From the NCBI GenBank assembly GCA_002205965.3, contig NADL03000591.1:124001-188000 (forward strand): a stretch of DNA of 64,000 nucleotides, in the 5' to 3' direction. The notes under the pieces are model-generated. The model saw only the letters and a list, made by a program, of their open reading frames with translations, searched no databases and was not told the origin of the DNA. Each line of letters starts with the position of its first letter. Within the stretch, counting starts at the first letter, position 1. Positions 57,311 through 64,000 of this stretch are shown piece after piece. The DNA is from Kappaphycus alvarezii (Eukaryota; Rhodophyta; Florideophyceae; Gigartinales; Solieriaceae). The position numbers were made by a program, and so were the translations under genes.

Positions 57311-60300
57311 AGTTACCCATACTTCTTCCTCCTTGAATTTGCGATTCTGACTTTAAGAACTCCATCTAGCTGCCCTTTGGACAAAGAAATGCCTTTTGGC
57401 CAGCAAGTGGCTTCTGGGTAGAGCTCGTTCATGGAGAGTTGCTATCAGACCGTGCCGAACATTTCGATGTTCTCAAAGTCCGAGACTTGCCCATACTCGT
57501 CCAAAAATCACAAAAAAATTATCATTCATGCTGTTACAACCAAGCTGATTGAGCCTGATTGCGCAACGCCGCATGGCTAAACGCTAACGGTACGAGCGAT
57601 CAGACCGGCCCACCATCGAGTTCTATCAGTTCTTTGGAGCGGAAGGGTCTACTCGTACGAGTTACTCAGCTCTAAAAATGCCCGTTTGAAGTTTCAATGA
57701 ACCAGGTGAGCAGCCATCACCGAACTGAAGGAGTCATTAATACCTAACCGACCGTAAACTCCCCTTTTAATATTTAAGGCGATTAATAACGGGCGTAATT
57801 GTTTTTTATATACCAGCAGCAACATCAACTGTGTTTTCTGTCGCTTCTGGTGCAGTGGCGCGCAATAGCAAGAGCTACAGTCATAAATATTTTTACTTCT
57901 CTTATGTGCAACACATAACTGTGAGAAGGAGAATACGTGTAGTCTGTACTGTTTAAAAGGTATGTTTGTCTGTAACCTGAGAGATATCAGCTTGTGGCTA
58001 CAACTAATAATACATGCAAAAAGAATTTTCTCATCAATGGCTTTCCCAACGCATCTACTTTCTCACGAAGCCCTCAGTTGTCATCAGAATCAACGCAGGC
58101 CTCTTACAGGGAGTATTTTAATACACCAAGATCTTCTAAACTGGCTGCGCTCATGCTAGCCCTTTCCGGAGTGAAAAAGCCCTTAATGATTGAAAATACC
58201 CCTTCACTTGCACAAGATAACACTGAAGTGGCATGTATTCTACAAGCAATTCAAAAATGGCACATAAAATTTTACTTGTGTTTGATCCAAAATGTAACGG
58301 AAGCAAAGCTTTCTTCCATAATTTATTCCTTCTCAAGCCATAGTAAAAGGAATATCAAGATCAAAATAATGATCTAGCTCATCATTTCTCGATTTCACGG
58401 GCTTCTCAAAATGATGATCGGTACACAGGAAGAGCTTAAATTTCCAATGACTGATGAGACTGCTTTTTGCAGACCGTGCATTAAAGTAATAACCCTGGGA
58501 TTTTGAAGGACTTCGCCTGTTCCGTTAAAGTCAATTACTTGATCTAAACCCTGCTTATTGTCGTTCCAGCTCAGTTCCTGTGGATAAATACTCCCAATCA
58601 ATTCATAAAGTGAGCGAACCATACGCTCTCCCTATATTTTTACTGGGATCTCTTCCTCAAATTGCCTATAAACTTAAATTATTTGATATTACGATCCGAA
58701 ACGTAGTCTGCTAACCACTTATCAAGGATAAAGACCTTCTCAGCCATTATAGTACTCATCAGCACACAATTTTTTGTCATATTATATGCGGCCTAGCTAT
58801 CCCTCTTGATGCTTCTCTGAAAAAAATACCCCATCAGCTACTCTTCGTATTATTCGTAGCTCTTCCGTGCAACTGTGCAGCATAGGAAGCATAATATGCA
58901 TTGTAGGATAATTATACCTTCAAGTGAATAATTTATGTCGATGATTTCACTGAAAGCATCCACTACAGCCTTCAAAGCAAGGAAATTCATGAGGGTAGAC
59001 TGGGTTAAATTCTCTTGCAAAATGGATTTATTAGACTTGAAAACGTGTTCTGATGAATATCGGTAATCATTGTAACAACGAACTCGATCAAAAACAAAAA
59101 TAATTTCTAAACAGCAAAGATAGTTCCAAATCAAGTGTCTATTTCTTGCGAAAGTCTTTTTCCTCGAGGTGATTGTTTCAATCCGTTTTACTTGAAATTT
59201 TGGACGATATTCTTAACTTCCTTCACGTCCGATGCCATCTGATAAATCAACTCATCTCTATCATGTTTTGACACGCAGGTTTTCAACTTATAAGGCACGC
59301 AACCTATCCTTTTCTTATTTAGAGGCGCAAAATTTGGCCTCACCGATCCTCCAACTACACAGGGCATAGCTACACACTAGTCTTTAACGAATGTAATAAT
59401 ATTTTCTAAAGTGCTAAATTCAAGTTTATGTCAGCGACTAAACTCATAATTCAACAAACAACGTATATCAAAAGCAAGCCACCTTTCGCTTCCAGTAGCA
59501 ATAAGGTTCGAAAAAACATATTCTCCCCAGTGGAAAACAAATTGTTGAAGAAGTGCAGAGTCAGATCAAAGAAGTGCTTCTATCGTACATTGAGTGTTAC
59601 ACCATCACATGTCATCCACCTACCACATGATGTAACGTTCTTGAGTAGAGTATTCGAAACTTTCTTGCAATCATGACCAGAAATCTCTGTAACTCGATTA
59701 TGAACAGCTCTTGCTGGTGATATTAGATCTACCATATCAATACGATTATGGACCTGAGTTGCGTGCCCAGTCAAAAACACAGCTTCGACAAGTTCACTCC
59801 TTTCAGGGCTTTCTTCAGAAAAATAAAAAAGATCTTGTCTCGAGTAAATGCGTATGAAGCTGCTTTCGAGATCTTATAACTTTGCATCTAGTCCGATCTT
59901 GCGAGTAATGCAATGAACCTCATGCTTTGTCACCTGATGAAGCTCTGCATATGTACACATCGCACTCGTTCTGTTCTCTAAGTCAAGCTTTCAAGCAGGG
60001 CTTTCTGAAAAGGATAACTTCCTTTTTTGAAGTACTTTCAAACAAGCCAAACTGAGTGAAAAAACTTGATAATACGGTAAATTATATCATAAATGGCATA
60101 GTTCAAAAATCTTAATTTGGAAGTCCAAGCATTGAATCTTTCAAATGATAAAGGCGTGTAGCTGCGTAAAATTTCAGCAACAATTATAGTTACGGAACAC
60201 ATCTCACGGTGTAAACCTGAGAAAATATTCTCTTGGTTCGGAAAAACCCGCGTTGCTTCTGTTTGGTTGGCTCTGTTGTGTTGTGGCTGATGTGAGTATC

Positions 60301-61139
60301 ACCCGGTTTTTTCGTAAGGTTTAGCAGAAGATTGAACATGTTACCGTACATTTACGCCTTGTATTAAGTTGTAGGAAGTCTCCGATATGATTTGATTTAA
60401 GAAGAATTTTGAATGAGATTGAAATATATGCATAGATTTAGGAGAAAAGTCAATGATCTGCTTTTATTAGCCTTGTTAAGCGTTATATTCAATAATTCCT
60501 GCGAAATTCATCCTCATTACACAGTAATCAGGTACTTGAATGCTACTAATATTGACACCCCAACGGTTTCATAAACAGCAGGTTGGTATAAATATAAATA
60601 GTGGTGCATGTCAGTTTTTTACGGTGAAAAACATGCTGTCGCCTATATTCGTTGAATAATTCCTTGGATGGGGAATAATATGTTTTTTCACTGTCAAAAT
60701 AGGCTACGGTTGATTTCCTGTGGGTGGTGCTGCCACACTTTAATATTGATTAGAACCGTGCAGATCTAATTATTGATGGCACTGCAATGCTTGGATTGGC
60801 ATTGTTCTATTCAAAAATATCAGAAATGTTTGAATCTGAACGGTGCACGGTATGGCACCACGTGACTACTGCTATTTTCATGCATGTAACGAAGCTCTGT
60901 AGCTCCGCTAATACAGGAGAAAGTTGCAGACAGTCAGCCAGAGAACACGAATCATTTCAGGATACTACCAACTCTTCGTGTCAACTCTGAGTTTCTCTGG
61001 AGGAGAAGTCCTCTTGAAAGCGAAGTTGAGATCACCTTTGAGTACTGCTCCGAATTTTTTATCAATAGCATTCTTTAATAATCGCGTATTGTGCTTTTAA
61101 ACAGAGAGAGGTTAGCTCAATAGATACTTCACAGTAGCG
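57311..61139. other. AT-rich spacer with short coding-like pieces
   Basis: Minus-strand pieces at 58622-58395 (YELIGSIYPQELSWNDNKQG) and 59134-58850 have natural composition, but nothing links them or names a family. They may extend the decayed elements to their left. No gene is supported. Confidence 0.4.
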
Positions 61140-61409
61140 GAACCGCAACGCTATGGTACATGCACAGCAGTGGATGTAGAAATTGGTCAATGCTTAGATT
61201 TGAACGGTACAGTAATTTATGCCCGAGAAGTAAATCTAAATGTACGAAAAGATGGAGAGAAGTATGTAGTTAATTTTCTGGGACTACATTATATGCTTGA
61301 GTACTATCAACTTCCATCTGTCGAGTATTTTAATCTACTAGCGACGGACCATAACCCAAAAATTGCTGAAAGTCCAGTCAATGACAGGCGGCGTTGTAAG
61401 TACCAATAA
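61140..61409 (+). pseudogene. Short coding-like remnant
   Basis: An open plus frame of about 85 codons (VDVEIGQCLDLNGTVIYARE, then FLGLHYMLEYYQLPSVEYF) with protein-like composition, in an AT-rich desert. No family recognised; no splice sites that extend it. May be a piece of a mobile element. Confidence 0.3.
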
Positions 61410-62451
61410 CGTGTCCTTGTAGGAGGATTTCCCTCACCGCGGCGTATTGGTCAAAGGATTGGTTGGAGACATATATTTCCATCTCCGTGACAACAGGGAA
61501 TGCTTTTTAATGCCATCCTACCAAGTTTGGATATTAGAACTGGAACGAGATTGCTCCTGTAGGGTAGCCCAGCTATAATTCCCTTTTATGTTATCTTCGT
61601 TGATTTTTGGTGTTGTAGGCGTAAATACTTATCAACGGGCTAAACTAATTCTGTCACGATCTCGAGAGGCCATCATATGGTGAACTGATGAGAATTATAA
61701 GCTCCGCTTTGTCTGTAGTAACAGAAATTATATTGGGCCGCCCATGTTCCACAGGCTATGTCCTGTCGAGTTGCTTTTTATCCAATCGTACTAGATGTAG
61801 TAACTGCCTTGCATTCTGATCCATCTTATATTCCAGCTACTCGAGGTTCCCGTTACAAGCCTCGATCTTCTGCAGAATCCTCCTCGGGTATTATAGCGGT
61901 GACTTACTCTCATTTTCGTCGCTTAAAAAGCCTTTTCAGCAATTTGAATGCCTTCGATCGACTTCTTAAGTAGTTTGTAGTTCTACAGGGCCCTACTATG
62001 ATGAACTGTGCCAACTCTGAATACACCGTCACTGCTTTACGAAGAAGCCTCAAGGGAGCATTATTGTTGAAGCCAACTCTCTTTTATTGGGTTCCATCCT
62101 TACCACAGAACCACGAATATCGCTGGATCCAATCCGACGGCAACGGCCTCATTTATCTCTTATCTCGGCTTCGTCGAAGCCCCGATGAAAGCTTTCCCCT
62201 GACAAATTCGTACTTTTCAGCAAAAAGATAATAAAAAGAACCCAGAAGCGACTTGTGCTGCGTACGAGCCAGTATGGCAAAGAACGGGGATCTGGCTTCA
62301 ACGGTCAGGACCACCCTCCCTGAACAGCAAGTATACTGCATTACAGTGCTTACCGTAATACTTTACAATAATGCCTTAGTCCGGTTCTCCATCCTTTTTG
62401 TCATTGTCATTCCAAATGTACACGTGTGTTTGAATATACCACTGTCTAATA
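61410..62451. other. No supported gene
   Basis: Two open plus frames (61758-61973 and 61998-62231, about 75 codons each) have mixed composition and no recognisable domain. Nothing else is visible. Confidence 0.4.
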
Positions 62452-62490
62452 CTACAGTACTGTACAGTATACCGTACAGTACAGTACAAT
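62452..62490. repeat. TACTG/CAGTA pentamer satellite
   Basis: CAGTACTGTACAGTATACC followed by GTACAGTACAGTACAA; about 240 bp upstream of the AMMECR1-type gene. Confidence 0.8.
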
Positions 62491-62732
62491 TGCCCTAATG
62501 TCCGCTTGGTCGTTAGCGACGCCGAAAGTGCTGTATTGCTCGTGATGCCGCTCTCCTCGGACAAAAACCTAAGTCCCGAACACATCAAATTTCCTGCTTT
62601 ATAGAAATCCTAAGCTTACATTTGGGTCTTGCTATCAGCGCTGCAATCCTGGTCGAAGACCCTACCCCCTGCCTTGGGTCGTCGTACCATCCTCGTACCG
62701 ACCATCATCCTCCACAGGATCTCCTTAGAACA

Positions 62733-63375
62733 ATGCAACAAGAAGCAACCTCGCCCCCCCTCCCCCGTCATATCTTCCACAGAACCGCTCTGTCTTCGCG
62801 CCTTTGAAATCCTCTGCTCAACTCTACGTCCCTCAATCCCTCCTGCACCCCCGCTTGATCTGCCGTCTACCGACGGCGGCCTCTTCGTGACCTGGTCCGT
62901 ACCTCGCGGTCGTCCCCCACAGTATGCCCTTCGTGGATGTATCGGTACCCTAACTCCAGCCCCATTGGACATTGCTGTGGATCGGTACGCAATGCATGCC
63001 GCATTTCGGGATTCTAGATTTGATCCCATTTCAGAGACAGAATTAGAGGGCCTCAAAGTCGGCGTCAGTGTTTTGTGGGGGTTTGAAAAAGTATCGGATA
63101 TCTACGACTGGGATATTGGGATACATGGTATCGTCTTAGAGTTGGAAGGCGGCAAGTATTCCGCAACCTATTTGCCCGAGGTATGCCGCGAACAAGGATG
63201 GACAAAGGCCGTTTGTTTGAGGAGTCTCGCAGACAAGGCCGGTTGTCGGGGCCGCGGATTGGAAGGCGCCGTCGTCACAAGGTACCGCTCTACAAAGGGT
63301 GAACTGAGATTTGACCAATATTTGACAATCGTCAATGATCACCGTAATCATCTTGAAAGAGAGGCCGACGACTAG
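62733..63375 (+). CDS. AMMECR1: AMMECR1 family protein
   Basis: The main frame encodes the AMMECR1 domain almost to its end: FEILCSTL, GGLFVTWSV, the signature LRGCIGT (62929-62949), YAMHAAFRDSRFDPIS, then GVSVLWGFEKVSDIYDWDIG and GIVLELEGGKYSATYLPEV. The family is found in all domains of life; its biochemical role is not established, though human AMMECR1 is linked to disease and bacterial relatives sit next to MEMO-type or radical enzymes. The main frame has no ATG; the nearest ATG (62733) is one base out and joins the main frame across the C7 run at 62754-62760. From it the protein is about 214 residues, a normal length. So the start probably lies there and the run is one base wrong, or an upstream exon exists. 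Confidence 0.9.
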
Positions 63376-63419
63376 GACTTTTTTCCACTACTGAGAATAG
63401 CGCTCCCAAATCTGCGTAT

Positions 63420-63656
63420 CTAGGCTCTTATCTGTTCTGATTTTGAACACCTCGAACAGGTCTGTTGGATTGGGCAACGCTCAATGGCAATTACTCCGCT
63501 TTGTGTATCATATTCATTTTCACAATGGCCCACCCTCACGGAAAGCCTGGACGCGAAGTCTTCTTTAGCAAACATGGCGGTAATTGGCAAGTTTACCACT
63601 TCGGCAGTCACACCCAAACTCTTACTACGTATTGACCTAATTACACAGATCCACAT
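63420..63656 (-). CDS. Possible C-terminal exon, unrecognised gene
   Basis: A minus frame of 78 codons starting with an ATG reads VTAEVVNLPITAMFAKEDFA, RVGHCENEYDTQSGVIAIER and ends with C-x6-C-x2-C spacing (CPIQQTCSRCSK). Composition is natural and better than the opposite strand. It converges on the AMMECR1 gene with 44 bp between the stops. It could be a terminal exon (an AG lies near 63607) of a gene extending past the window's right part, or a small ORF by chance. Confidence 0.35.
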   Translation of the reverse strand: MWICVIRSIRSKSLGVTAEVVNLPITAMFAKEDFASRLSVRVGHCENEYDTQSGVIAIERCPIQQTCSRCSKSEQIRA

Positions 63657-64000
63657 TTTTGTATTCTACTTCGGAAAAGATTCATTTTGCAGGTGAACTC
63701 GGCCAATACCATTGTCCTCAACCTACCAACCTTACACTACCCGATGCATATTCTGGTATCGAGTCAGATACACCAGTATATTCACCATGTGTTCGCTTTT
63801 TTGGGCCGTGAAGGAGGGCAGTCGCCCAGTCCGCCCTCATTGCGTCAATCAGCTGGATCTAAACGCTGCATGATTGCATTCGCAAAAAAAGACTGTCGCA
63901 GCCGAAGCTGCGCAATTCAACAACCACCACGGAGTTTTGCAATTTGCACCACTCACAACTAGGCCCCCAATCAAATGGTACCTTCCATACATTCAAAAGG
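63657..64000. other. Window end, nothing supported
   Basis: The 91-codon plus frame at 63687-63962 has no recognisable feature. If the minus-strand exon at 63656 is real, its upstream exons or introns could lie here and beyond. Confidence 0.35.

Noticed and set aside
1-64000. tRNA and rRNA genes, CRISPR arrays, bacterial operons
   Set aside because: I looked for B-box-like GGTTCRANNCC with a matching stem, for rRNA-like blocks and for regularly spaced repeats and found none. Absence by eye is weak evidence for tRNAs.

Overview
The window looks like nuclear DNA of a photosynthetic eukaryote with a compact, intron-poor gene set, most probably a red alga (inference). The clearest pointers are a tandem-GroES plastid co-chaperonin (Cpn20/21) with a transit-like leader, other proteins with leader-like N-termini, two short GTAAG/CAG introns of 103 and 121 nt in one gene, and a landscape in which gene islands alternate with AT-rich graveyards of decayed transposons. 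I see no tRNA, rRNA, CRISPR array or bacterial operon.

Layout. 1-7 kb: a multi-pass membrane protein gene (minus), then a minus-strand region where several exon-like segments chain in phase into one unrecognised spliced gene with zinc-ligand-like cysteines. 7-24 kb: mostly transposon remains: the 3' end of a LINE-like element, one copy of an undescribed 1.2-kb repeat carrying an acidic ORF, two Tc1/mariner remnants, a hAT remnant, a 320-bp inverted repeat and an unexplained coding remnant. 24.3-27.7 kb: a LINE-like reverse transcriptase with the second copy of the 1.2-kb repeat nested inside it. 27.9-35.1 kb: the densest gene island: alpha/beta hydrolase (+), Cpn20 (-), an unrecognised membrane protein (+), a spliced two-TM protein with a cysteine-rich loop (+), and an EMAPII-type tRNA-binding protein (-). 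35.3-39.0 kb: a head-to-head inverted duplication of the same LINE-like reverse transcriptase with arms of about 755 bp, plus two copies of its 3' terminus. 39-62 kb: AT-rich, almost gene-free; fossils of LTR elements, a DDE_Tnp_4-type DNA transposon, another LINE-like 3' domain, and several decayed coding stretches. 62.6-63.4 kb: an AMMECR1 family gene (+), with a possible terminal exon of a minus-strand gene just beyond it.

Two themes run through the window. First, a dispersed TACTG/CAGTA pentamer satellite marks the gene islands and candidate introns and is rare in the graveyards. Second, several host genes that otherwise look sound change frame by one base at or near G/C runs, which suggests assembly errors at least as much as real decay. 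The genes do not form an obvious pathway; they are neighbours with unrelated housekeeping or unknown roles.
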